This document shows, one piece after another, positions 11,586-21,646 of a stretch of 25,391 nucleotides of DNA. The position numbers and the translations under genes were made by a program. Position 1 is the first letter of the stretch. Every line of letters starts with the position of its first letter. The stretch covers positions 1 through 25,391 of the forward strand of contig WPIO01000562.1 in assembly GCA_009760855.2 (NCBI GenBank), read 5' to 3'. The stretch comes from Cristatella mucedo (Eukaryota; Bryozoa; Phylactolaemata; Cristatellidae). The notes beneath the pieces are model-generated. The model had not been told where the DNA came from, did no database searches, and worked only from the letters and a program-made list of their open reading frames with translations.

Positions 11586-11990
11586 TGCGTCGATATCTAC
11601 CGACTTTTCATCAGCTTGTCGTAACGTGCAGTAGCTGGCAGGTGAGTGATGCACCTTGTTTTAGTCCATTCTTCTCTTAAACAGATCATTTCGCACGAGT
11701 TTCGCTGCAATCGCGGAATATTTTTACACTTAAAATCTGATCGTCATTCTGTGCCGTAGCTGACACAGAGTGCGTGCACCTTGGCTAAAAGCCATTCCGC
11801 ACTTGACTAACTCATTTCGTACGAGCTAGCAGCTGATTGCAGAATATCTAGAAATATCAAATCTGCTCGTCACAGCGTGCGGTAGCTGGCAGCAGAGTGC
11901 TTCACCTTGTTTTAAGCCAATCGATCCTTGAACTGAATAACTCATTTCGCACGGAGTTAGCTGCAGATCGCGGAATATTTTCACACTTCA
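11586..11990 (+). repeat. Clean HOR fragment: m10 tail, m11, m12, m13
   Basis: From the word ATCTACCGACTTTTCATCAG on, the text is nearly free of indels. It matches m10-tail / m11 (11646) / m12 (11769) / m13 (11897) of the clean array. It shares private words of the 15060 copy, GTGATGCACC and CTTAAACAGATC, which are absent in the later units (GTGCTGCACC and CTTAAATAGATC). It is therefore the left continuation of the same 3.6-kb composite repeat as 15060-15430, 3.4 kb downstream. Confidence 0.8.
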
Positions 11991-12020
11991 CATTCGCACT
12001 GGGGTGGCTAAATTATTTTC
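11991..12020. other. Scrambled junction inside the array, about 188 bp missing
   Basis: In the equivalent copy, m13 to m16 spans 373 bp (15308 to 15681). Here it spans 185 bp (11897 to 12082). The text between is CATTCGCACT, GGGGTGGCTA, AATTATTTTC: short pieces that resemble the m14 end (CCTGGGGTGGCTGG) and other words, not a simple join. To its right, m15-tail sequence (ATCGCGGAATATCTATACG) continues cleanly. It could be a real compound deletion or a stitched assembly joint. Confidence 0.75.
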
Positions 12021-12081
12021 ATCGCGGAATATCTATACGATTCAAACCTGCTCGTGGCAGCATGCCGTAGCTTGCAGCAGA

Positions 12082-13447
12082 GTGCTACACCTTGTTTTAA
12101 GCCATTTGCACTTGAAAAAATCATTTCGCTCGTGTGTGCAGCAGTTCGCGGAATATGTAGACGCTTCAAATCTGCTCGTCGGAGCGTGCGGTACCTGGCA
12201 GCAGATTGCTGCACCTTTCTTTAGGCTATTGGCACTTCAATAATTCATTTCGCACGAGTTCGCCCCTGATCACAGACTATCTACACGCTTTTAATCCGCT
12301 CGTCGCAGCGAGCAGTCTCTGGCAGCACAGTGCTGCATCTAGCGTTAAGCCATTCACCCTAGAATAACTTATTTCGCTCGAGTTCGCAACAGATCGCAGA
12401 ATATCTACACACTTCAAATCTGCTCGTCAGAGCGTGCGGTAGCTGACGGCAGATTGCTGCACCTTGCTTGAGGCCATTCCCACTCGAATAGATCATTTTG
12501 CACGAGTTCGCAGCAGATCGCAGATTATCTATGCACTTTTAATCAGCTCGTCGCTGCAAGCAGTCTCTGGCAGCACAGTGCTGCACCTAGCATTAAGCCA
12601 TTCACCCTTGAATAATTCATTTCGCACGAGTTTCCCAACACATCGCCAATTATTTACACACTTTCAATCTGCTCGTCGGAGCATGGGGTAGCTTGCAGAA
12701 GAGTGATGCATTTTGCTATAAGCCATTCGCATTTGAATAACTCTTTTCGCACGAGTTCGCAGCAGATTGTTGAATATCTACACACTTTAAATCTGCTTGT
12801 CGGAGCTTGCGGTAGCTGGCAGCTGTGTGCTGCACCTTGTTTTAATCCATTCGCACTTGAATACCTCATTTCGCACGAGTTCGCTGCAAATCGCGGAATA
12901 TTTTTACACTTAAAATCTGATCGTCATTCTGTGCCGTAGCTGACAGCAGAGTGCTGCACCTTGCTAAAACCCATTCGCACTTGACTAACTCATTTCGTAC
13001 GAGCTAGCAGCTGATTGCAGAATATCTAGAAATATCAAATCTGCTCGTCACAGCGTGCGGTAGCTGGCAGCAGAGTGCTTCACCTTTTTTTAAGCCAATC
13101 GAACTTGAATAACTCATTTCGCACGAGTTAGCTGCAGATCGCGGAATATTTTCACACTTCAAATTACCTCGTCGCAGTGCCCGGTCACTTGGTGCAAAGT
13201 GCTGCAACTTGCTTTAAGCAACTTGCACTTCAATTTTATCATTTCGCATGAGTTCACAGCAGATTGCTGAATATTTACATACATTTAATCTGCTCGTCAG
13301 AGCCTGGGGTGGCTGGCTGCAGAGTGCTGCACGTTGCTTGAGGCCATTCGCACATAAATAGATCATTTCAATCGAGTTCGCAGCAGATCGCGGAATATCT
13401 ATACGATTCAAACCTGCTCGTGGCAGCATGCCGTAGCTTGCAGCAGA
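12082..13447 (+). repeat. HOR unit 1: 11-mer variant (1366 bp)
   Basis: Monomers start at 12082 (m16), 12206 (m17a), 12330 (m5'), 12454 (m6'), 12578 (m18'), 12703 (m1), 12827 (m2/m11 chimera), 12951 (m12), 13075 (m13), 13199 (m14) and 13324 (m15). All are 124 bp except m14 (125) and m18' (125, one extra T in GTTTCCCAAC). Compared with the 18-mer, m3-m10 are lost after m2, and the m16-to-m18 interval is replaced by m17a-m5'-m6'. A near-identical 11-mer follows 3599 bp later. Confidence 0.88.
12827..12950 (+). repeat. Chimeric monomer m2/m11 (first copy)
   Basis: The first half reads as m2 (GTTTTAATCCATTCGCAC, then AATACCTC). The second half reads as m11 (CGCTGCAAATCGCGG, TTTTTACACTTAAAATC, GATCGTCATTCTG). 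The switch lies in the shared CATTTCGCACGAGTTCG stretch, about 12867-12883. The result is the loss of eight whole monomers plus two half-monomers, as expected from unequal crossing-over or a replication slip between homologous boxes. The same chimera is at 16425-16548. Confidence 0.85.
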
Positions 13448-13819
13448 GTGCTGCAACTTGTTTTAAGCCATTTGCACTTGAAAAAATCATTTCGCTCGTG
13501 TGTGCAGCAGTTCGCGGAATATGTAGACGCTTCAAATCTGCTCGTCGGAGCGTGCCGTAGCTGGCAGCTGAGTGCTGAGCCTTTTTTTAGGCTATTCCCA
13601 CTCGAATAGATCATTTCGCACGAGTTCGCAGCAGATCGCAGATTATCTATGCACTTTTAATCAGCTCGTCGCAGCAAGCATTCTCTGGCAGCACAGTGCT
13701 GCACCTAGCATTAAGCCATTCACCCTTGAATAAATCATTTCGCACGAGTTCCCAGCAGATCGCGGATTATCTACACACTTTTAATCTGCTCGTCGGAGCA
13801 TGGGGTAGCTTGCAGAAGA

Positions 13820-13943
13820 GTGATGCATTTTGCTATAAGCCATTCGCATTTGAATAACTCATTTCGCACGAGTTCGCAGCAGATTGTTGAATATCTACAC
13901 ACTTTAAATCTGCTTGTCGGAGCGTGCGGTAGCTGGCAGCTGT
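13820..13943 (+). repeat. Reference monomer (type m1), 124 bp
   Basis: This is a clean example of the monomer, counted from GTGATGCATTTTG. It starts with the GTG-TGC motif (about positions 1-12 of the monomer). A T-rich spacer and the first CATTCGCA word follow (about 22-30). The conserved box CATTTCGCACGAGTTCGCAG covers 41-60. Next comes an AT-rich GAATATCTACAC segment (70-81) with CTTTAAATCTGC, then the TTGTCGGAGCG segment (about 94-104) and GTAGCTGGCAGC (109-120). The word (T)TTCGCAC occurs twice, about 20 bp apart, but there is no clear half-monomer duplication. The length 124 is one more than a multiple of 3, so reading frames shift at every monomer. Confidence 0.93.
13857..13882 (+). 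other. Conserved central box of the monomer (example)
   Basis: CATTTCGCACGAGTTCGCAG followed by CAGAT is the best-kept part of the monomer and can be recognised even in the noisy left half. Variant forms mark monomer types: CGTACGAGCTAGCAG (m12), CGCACGACTTCGCATGG (m8), CGCACGACTTCGCAG (m10) and CGTTCGAC (m9). Conservation in a satellite can mean a protein site or simply recent homogenisation, and the sequence alone does not tell which. Confidence 0.6.
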
Positions 13944-15680
13944 GTGCCGCACCTTGTTTTAATCCATTCGCACTTAAATACCTCATTTCGCAGGAGTTCG
14001 TAGCAGATCGCAGAATATTTTCAGACTTCTAATTTGCTTGTCTTAGAGTGCAGAAGCTGGCAGCTGAGTGCTGCACCTGGTTTTAAGCCTTTCCCACTTG
14101 AATGACTCATTTTGCACGAGTTGGCAGCAGATCGCAGATTATCTAGACACTTTAAGTCATCTCGTCCCGGCGTACAGTAGCTGGGAGCAGAGTGATTCAA
14201 TTTGCTTTATGCCATTCGCACTCTATTATTTCCTTTCGCACGAGTTCGCAGCAGATCACAGATTATCTACACACTTTTAATCAGCTCGTCGCAGCGAGCA
14301 GTCTCTGGCAGCACAGTGCTGCACCTAGCGTTAAGCCATTCCACCTTGAATAACTCATTTCGCTCGAGTTCGCAGCAGATCGCAGAATATCTACACACTT
14401 TAAATCTGCTAGTCAGACCGTGCGGTAGCTGACGGCAGATTGCTGCACCTTGCTTGAGGCCATTCCCACTCAAATAGATCATTTCGCACGAGTTCGCAGC
14501 AGATCACGGATTATCTACACACTTATAGTTTGCTCGTCGGAGCATTGGGTAGCTTGCAGAAGAGTGATGCAATTCGCTTTACGCCATTCGCATTTGAATA
14601 ACTCATTTCGCACGAGTTCGCAGCAGATTGTGGAATATCTACTCACTTTAAATCTGCTTGTCGGAGAATGCGGTAGCAGGCAGCTGATTGCCTCACCTTG
14701 TTATAAGCCATTCGCACTTGAATACCTCACTTCGCACGACTTCGCATGGGATCGCGGATTATCTACCCACTATAAATCTCCGTGACGCACCGTGCTGTAT
14801 CTCACAGCAGAGTGCTGCACCTTTTTTTAGGCTAATCGTAATTGAATAACTCATTTCGTTCGACTTCGCAGCAGTTCGTGGAATATGTAGACACTTTTAA
14901 TCTGCTCATCGGTGCGTGTGAGAGCTGACAAAAGGTTCATGCAATTTGTTTTAAGCCATTAGCACTTGAATAACTCTTTTCGCACGACTTCGCAGCAGAT
15001 CGTCGAATATCTACAGACTTTCAATCAGCTTGTCGGAACGTGCAGTAGCTGGCAGGTGAGTGATGCACCTTGTTTTAGTCCATTCTCTCTTAAACAGATC
15101 ATTTCGCACGAGTTCGCTGCAAATCGCGGAATATTTTTACACTTAAAATCTGATCGTCATTCTGTGCCGTAGCTGACAGCAGAGTGCTGCACCTTGCTAA
15201 AAGCCATTCGCACTTGACTAACTCATTTCGTACGAGCTAGCAGCTGATTGCAGAATATCTAGAAATATCAAATCTGCTCGTCACAGCGTGCGGTAGCTGG
15301 CAGCAGAGTGCTTCACCTTGTTTTAAGCCAATCGAACTTGAATAACTCATTTCGCACGAGTTAGCTGCAGATCGCGGAATATTTTCACACTTCAAATTAC
15401 CTCGTCGCAGTGCCCGGTCACTTGGTGCAAAGTGCTGCAACTTGCTTTAAGCAACTTGCACATCAATTTTATCATTTTGCACGAGTTCGCAGCAGATTGC
15501 TGAATATTTACATACTTTTAATCTGCTCGTCAGAGCCTGGGGTGGCTGGCAGCAGAGTGCTGCACGTTGCTTGAGGCCATTCGCACATAAATAGATCATT
15601 ACAATCGAGTTCGCAGCAGATCGCGGAATATCTATACGATTCAAACCTGCTCGTGGCAGCATGCCGTAGCTTGCAGCAGA

Positions 15681-17045
15681 GTGCTACACCTTGTTTTAAG
15701 CCATTTGCACTTGAAAAAATCATTTCGCTCGTGTGTGCAGCAGTTCGCGGAATATGTAGACGCTTCAAATCTGCTCGTCGGAGCGTGCCGTAGCTGGCAG
15801 CAGATTGCTGCACCTTTCTTTAGGCTATTGGCACTTCAATAATTCATTTCGCACGAGTTCGCCCCAGATCACAGACTATCTACACGCTTTTAATCCGCTC
15901 GTCGCAGCGAGCAGTCTCTGGCAGCACAGTGCTGCATCTAGCGTTAAGCCATTCACCCTAGAATAACTTATTTCGCTCGAGTTCGCAACAGATCGCAGAA
16001 TATCTACACACTTCAAATCTGCTCGTCAGAGCGTGCGGTAGCTGACGGCAGATTGCTGCACCTTGCTTGAGGCCATTCCCACTCGAATAGATCATTTTGC
16101 ACGAGTTCGCAGCAGATCGCAGATTATCTATGCACTTTTAATCAGCTCGTCGCTGCAAGCAGTCTCTGGCAGCACAGTGCTGCACCTAGCATTAAGCCAT
16201 TCACCCTTGAATAATTCATTTCGCACGAGTTCCCAGCACATCGCCAATTATTTACACACTTTCAATCTGCTCGTCGGAGCATGGGGTAGCTTGCAGAAGA
16301 GTGATGCATTTTGCTATAAGCCATTCGCATTTGAATAACTCTTTTCGCACGAGTTCGCAGCAGATTGTTGAATATCTACACACTTTAAATCTGCTTGTCG
16401 GAGCTTGCGGTAGCTGGCAGCTGTGTGCTGCACCTTGTTTTAATCCATTCGCACTTGAATACCTCATTTCGCACGAGTTCGCTGCAAATCGCGGAATATT
16501 TTTACACTTAAAATCTGATCGTCATTCTGTGCCGTAGCTGACAGCAGAGTGCTGCACCTTGCTAAAACCCATTCGCACTTGACTAACTCATTTCGTACGA
16601 GCTAGCAGCTGATTGCAGAATATCTAGAAATATCAAATCTGCTCGTCACAGCGTGCGGTAGCTGGCAGCAGAGTGCTTCACCTTTTTTTAAGCCAATCGA
16701 ACTTGAATAACTCATTTCGCACGAGTTAGCTGCAGATCGCGGAATATTTTCACACTTCAAATTACCTCGTCGCAGTGCCCGGTCACTTGGTGCAAAGTGC
16801 TGCAACTTGCTTTAAGCAACTTGCACTTCAATTTTATCATTTCGCATGAGTTCACAGCAGATTGCTGAATATTTACATACATTTAATCTGCTCGTCAGAG
16901 CCTGGGGTGGCTGGCTGCAGAGTGCTGCACGTTGCTTGAGGCCATTCGCACATAAATAGATCATTTCAATCGAGTTCGCAGCAGATCGCGGAATATCTAT
17001 ACGATTCAAACCTGCTCGTGGCAGCATGCCGTAGCTTGCAGCAGA
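15681..17045 (+). repeat. HOR unit 3: 11-mer variant (1365 bp)
   Basis: This is nearly identical to unit 1 over its whole length, with starts at 15681, 15805, 15929, 16053, 16177, 16301, 16425, 16549, 16673, 16797 and 16922. Units 1+2 and unit 3 with the following monomers together show that a 29-monomer composite (about 3.6 kb) was duplicated as a block. The m2/m11 chimera is at 16425-16548. Confidence 0.9.
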
Positions 17046-19402
17046 GTGCTGCAACTTGTTTTAAGCCATTTGCACTTGAAAAAATCATTTCGCTCGTGTG
17101 TGCAGCAGTTCGCGGAATATGTAGACGCTTCAAATCTGCTCGTCGGAGCGTGCCGTAGCTGGCAGCTGAGTGCTGAGCCTTTTTTTAGGCTATTCCCACT
17201 CGAATAGATCATTTCGCACGAGTTCGCAGCAGATCGCGGATTATCTACACACTTTTAATCTGCTCGTCGGAGCATGGGGTAGCTGACGGCAGATTGCTGC
17301 ACCTTGCTTGAGGCCATTCCCACTCGAATAGATCATTTCGCACGAGTTCGCAGCAGATCGCAGATTATCTATGCACTTTTAATCAGCTCGTCGCAGCAAG
17401 CATTCTCTGGCAGCACAGTGCTGCACCTAGCATTAAGCCATTCACCCTTGAATAAATCATTTCGCACGAGTTCCCAGCAGATCGCGGATTATCTACACAC
17501 TTTTAATCTGCTCGTCGGAGCATGGGGTAGCTTGCAGAAGAGTGATGCATTTTGCTATAAGCCATTCGCATTTGAATAACTCATTTCGCACGAGTTCGCA
17601 GCAGATTGTTGAATATCTACACACTTTAAATCTGCTTGTCGGAGCGTGCGGTAGCTGGCAGCTGTGTGCCGCACCTTGTTTTAATCCATTCGCACTTAAA
17701 TACCTCATTTCGCAGGAGTTCGTAGCAGATCGCAGAATATTTTCAGACTTCTAATTTGCTTGTCTTAGAGTGCAGAAGCTGGCAGCTGAGTGCTGCACCT
17801 GGTTTTAAGCCTTTCCCACTTGAATGACTCATTTTGCACGAGTTGGCAGCAGATCGCAGATTATCTAGACACTTTAAGTCATCTCGTCCCGGCGTACAGT
17901 AGCTGCGAGCAGAGTGATTCAATTTGCTTTATGCCATTCGCACTCTATTATTTCCTTTCGCACGAGTTCGCAGCAGATCACAGATTATCTACACACTTTT
18001 AATCAGCTCGTCGCAGCGAGCAGTCTCTGGCAGCACAGTGCTGCACCTAGCGTTAAGCCATTCCACCTTGAATAACTCATTTCGCTCGAGTTCGCAGCAG
18101 ATCGCAGAATATCTACACACTTTAAATCTGCTAGTCAGACCGTGCGGTAGCTGACGGCAGATTGCTGCACCTTGCTTGAGGCCATTCCCACTCAAATAGA
18201 TCATTTCGCACGAGTTCGCAGCAGATCACGGATTATCTACACACTTATAGTTTGCTCGTCGGAGCATTGGGTAGCTTGCAGAAGAGTGATGCAATTCGCT
18301 TTAAGCCATTCGCATTTGAATAACTCATTTCGCACGAGTTCGCAGCAGATTGTGGAATATCTACTCACTTTAAATCTGCTTGTCGGAGAATGCGGTAGCA
18401 GGCAGCTGATTGCCTCACCTTGTTTTAAGCCATTCGCACTTGAATACCTCACTTCGCACGACTTCGCATGGGATCGCGGATTATCTACCCACTATAAATC
18501 TCCGTGACGCACCGTGCTGTATCTCACAGCAGAGTGCTGCACCTTTTTTTAGGCTAATCGTAATTGAATAACTCATATCGTTCGACTTTGCAGCAGATCT
18601 TGGAATATGTAGACACTTTTAATCTGCTCGTCGGTGCGTGTGAGAGCTGACAAAAGGTTCATGCAATTTGTTTTAAGCCATTAGCACTTGAATAACTCTT
18701 TTCGCACGACTTCGCAGCAGATCGTCGAATATCTACAGACTTTCAATCAGCTTGTCGGAACGTGCAGTAGCTGGCAGGTGAGTGCTGCACCTTGTTTTAG
18801 TCCATTCCCTCTTAAATAGATCATTTCGCACGAGTTTGCTGCAAATCGCGGAATATTTTTACACTTAAAATCTGATCGTCATTCTGTGCCGTAGCTGACA
18901 GCAGAGTGCTGCACCTTGCTAAAACCCACTCGCACTTGACTAACTCATTTCGTACGAGCTAGCAGCTGATTGCAGAATATCTAGAAATATCAAATCTGCT
19001 CGTCACAGCGTGCGGTAGCTGGCAGCAGAGTGCTTCACCTTTTTTTAAGCCAATCGAAATTGAATAACTCATTTCGCACGAGTTAGCTGCAGATCGCGGA
19101 ATAATTTCACACTTCAAATTACCTCGTCGCAGTGCCCGGTCACTTGGTGCAAAGTGCTGCAACTTGCTTTAAGCAACTTGCACTTCAATTTTATCATTTC
19201 GCATGAGTTCACAGCAGATTGCTGAATATTTACATACTTTTAATCTGCTCGTCAGAGCCTGGGGTGGCTGGCTGCAGAGTGCTGCACGTTGCTTGAGGCC
19301 ATTCGCACATAAATAGATCATTTCAATCGAGTTCGCAGCAGATCGCGGAATATCTATGCGATTCAAACCTGCTCGTGGCAGCATGCCGTAGCTTGCAGCA
19401 GA
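17046..19402 (+). repeat. HOR unit 4: 19-mer with one extra monomer (2357 bp)
   Basis: Starts are m16 17046, m17/m18 chimera 17170, extra m6'-type 17294, m18 17418 and m1 17542, then m2-m15 to 19402. The length is the 2233-bp unit plus exactly 124 bp. The m17 copy at 17170 switches to m18 text (GGATTATCTACACAC and GGAGCATGGGGTAGC) and then, at the shared GTAGCT near 17281, to the m5' end (GACGGCAGATTGCTGC). One private base is seen in the m3 copy at 17906 (C, where the other copies have G). Confidence 0.9.
17170..17417 (+). repeat. Crossover scar: m17/m18/m5' chimera plus extra m6'
   Basis: Two monomers stand in place of the single m17. The first joins m17 to m18 within GTTCGCAGCAGATCGC (about 17223-17238) and then joins m18 to the m5' end within GTAGCT (about 17280-17285). 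The second (17294) is an m6' as in the 11-mers (CCCACTCGAATAG, then CAGATTATCTATGC), not the m6 of the 18-mers (CCCACTCAAATAG). The extra monomer therefore seems to come from an exchange between an 18-mer and an 11-mer. Confidence 0.78.
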
Positions 19403-21637
19403 GTGCTGCAACTTGTTTTAAGCCATTTGCACTTGAAAAAATCATTTCGCTCGTGTGTGCAGCAGTTCGCGGAATATGTAGACGCTTCAAATCTGCTCGT
19501 CGGAGCGTGCCGTAGCTGGCAGCTGAGTGCTGAGCCTTTTTTTAGGCCATTCCCACTCGAATAGATCATTTCGCACGAGTTCGCAGCAGATCGCAGATTA
19601 TCTATGCACTTTTAATCAGCTCGTCGCAGCAAGCATTCTCTGGCAGCACAGTGCTGCACCTAGCATTAAGCCATTCACCCTTGAATAAATCATTTCGCAC
19701 GAGTTCCCAGCAGATCGCGGATTATCTACACACTTTTAATCTGCTCGTCGGAGCATGGGGTAGCTTGCAGAAGAGTGATGCATTTTGCTATAAGCCATTC
19801 GCATTTGAATAACTCATTTCGCACGAGTTCGCAGCAGATTGTTGAATATCTACACACTTTAAATCTGCTTGTCGGAGCGTGCGGTAGCTGGCAGCTGTGT
19901 GCCGCACCTTGTTTTAATCCATTCGCACTTAAATACCTCATTTCGCAGGAGTTCGTAGCAGATCGCAGAATATTTTCAGACTTCTAATTTGCTTGTCTTA
20001 GAGTGCAGAAGCTGGCAGCTGAGTGCTGCACCTGGTTTTAAGCCTTTCCCACTTGAATGACTCATTTTGCACGAGTTGGCAGCAGATCGCAGATTATCTA
20101 GACACTTTAAGTCATCTCGTCCCGGCGTACAGTAGCTGGGAGCAGAGTGATTCAATTTGCTTTATGCCATTCGCACTCTATTATTTCCTTTCGCACGAGT
20201 TCGCAGCAGATCACAGATTATCTACACACTTTTAATCAGCTCGTCGCAGCGAGCAGTCTCTGGCAGCACAGTGCTGCACCTAGCGTTAAGCCATTCCACC
20301 TTGAATAACTCATTTCGCTCGAGTTCGCAGCAGATCGCAGAATATCTACACACTTTAAATCTGCTAGTCAGACCGTGCGGTAGCTGACGGCAGATTGCTG
20401 CACCTTGCTTGAGGCCATTCCCACTCAAATAGATCATTTCGCACGAGTTCGCAGCAGATCACGGATTATCTACACACTTATAGTTTGCTCGTCGGAGCAT
20501 TGGGTAGCTTGCAGAATAGTGATGCAATTCGCTTTAAGCCATTCGCATTTGAATAACTCATTTCGCACGAGTTCGCAGCAGATTGTGGAATATCTACTCA
20601 CTTTAAATCTGCTTGTCGGAGAATGCGGTAGCAGGCAGCTGATTGCCTCACTCCTTGTTTTAAGCCATTCGCACTTGAATACCTCACTTCGCACGACTTC
20701 GCATGGGATCGCGGATTATCTACCCACTATAAATCTCCGTGACGCACCGTGCTGTATCTCACAGCAGAGTGCTGCACCTTTTTTTAGGCTAATCGTAATT
20801 GAATAACTCATATCGTTCGACTTTGCAGCAGATCTTGGAATATGTAGACACTTTTAATCTGCTCGTCGGTGCGTGTGAGAGCTGACAAAAGGTTCATGCA
20901 ATTTGTTTTAAGCCATTAGCACTTGAATAACTCTTTTCGCACGACTTCGCAGCAGATCGTCGAATATCTACAGACTTTCAATCAGCTTGTCGGAACGTGC
21001 AGTAGCTGGCAGGTGAGTGCTGCACCTTGTTTTAGTCCATTCCCTCTTAAATAGATCATTTCGCACGAGTTTGCTGCAAATCGCGGAATATTTTTACACT
21101 TAAAATCTGATCGTCATTCTGTGCCGTAGCTGACAGCAGAGTGCTGCACCTTGCTAAAACCCACTCGCACTTGACTAACTCATTTCGTACGAGCTAGCAG
21201 CTGATTGCAGAATATCTAGAAATATCAAATCTGCTCGTCACAGCGTGCGGTAGCTGGCAGCAGAGTGCTTCACCTTTTTTTAAGCCAATCGAAATTGAAT
21301 AACTCATTTCGCACGAGTTAGCTGCAGATCGCGGAATATTTTCACACTTCAAATTACCTCGTCGCAGTGCCCGGTCACTTGGTGCAAAGTGCTGCAACTT
21401 GCTTTAAGCAACTTGCACTTCAATTTTATCATTTCGCATGAGTTCACAGCAGATTGCTGAATATTTACATACTTTTAATCTGCTCGTCAGAGCCTGGGGT
21501 GGCTGGCTGCAGAGTGCTGCACGTTGCTTGAGGCCATTCGCACATAAATAGATCATTTCAATCGAGTTCGCAGCAGATCGCGGAATATCTATACGATTCA
21601 AACCTGCTCGTGGCAGCATGCCGTAGCTTGCAGCAGA
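19403..21637 (+). repeat. HOR unit 5: 18-mer (2235 bp)
   Basis: The monomer order is the same as in unit 2, with m17 19527, m18 19651, m1 19775, m8 20643 and m14 21389. It is 2 bp longer than the 2233-bp standard because m8 reads CTCACTCCTTG instead of CTCACCTTG (about 20648-20655). It carries the late diagnostic set: m17 AGGCCATTCC, m7 AATAGTGATGC and m13 CGAAATTGAAT. Confidence 0.92.
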
Positions 21638-21646
21638 GTGCTGCAA
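21628..21646. other. Perfect inverted repeat at a monomer boundary
   Basis: TTGCAGCA and TGCTGCAA form 8-bp arms around a GAG spacer, at the end of m15 and start of m16. Most monomer boundaries have a shorter version (GCAGCA, GAG, TGCTGC), so hairpin-capable sites recur about every 124 bp. The full 8-bp version is seen in the homologous m16 starts (13438, 17036, 19393 and 23864 regions). Whether it forms in vivo is unknown. Confidence 0.8.

Larger units (their letters stand above)
13448..15680 (+). repeat. HOR unit 2: full 18-mer (2233 bp)
   Basis: Monomer starts run m16 13448, m17 13572, m18 13696, m1 13820, m2 13944, m3 14068, m4 14192, m5 14316, m6 14440, m7 14564, m8 14688, m9 14812, m10 14936, m11 15060, m12 15184, m13 15308, m14 15432 and m15 15557. 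Lengths are 124 bp with m14 125 bp, giving 2233 bp. It differs from later units at diagnostic sites, for example m9 has CATTTCGTTCGACTTCGCAG where later units have CATATCGTTCGACTTTGCAG. Confidence 0.92.

Noticed and set aside
11404-11634. Possible non-satellite insert or gene at the most disordered stretch
   Set aside because: Although hardly legible, it follows the 8.6-8.83 kb monomers word by word (GTCACTTG, then ATGCTAC, CTTGCTATA, TTCATTTCGC), so it is degraded or erroneous satellite.
13870-13886. CENP-B-box-like motif (TTCG, four bases, A) in the central box
   Set aside because: TTCGCAGCA fits the first half of the known box at the right spacing, but the CGGG half is not in place (the text goes on as GATCGCGG or GATTG). 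The likeness is partial and may be chance.
13889-13910. AT-rich words such as TTTAAAT or TATAAAT (m8 copies) as promoters
   Set aside because: They are a regular part of each monomer, with no gene downstream and no further promoter context.
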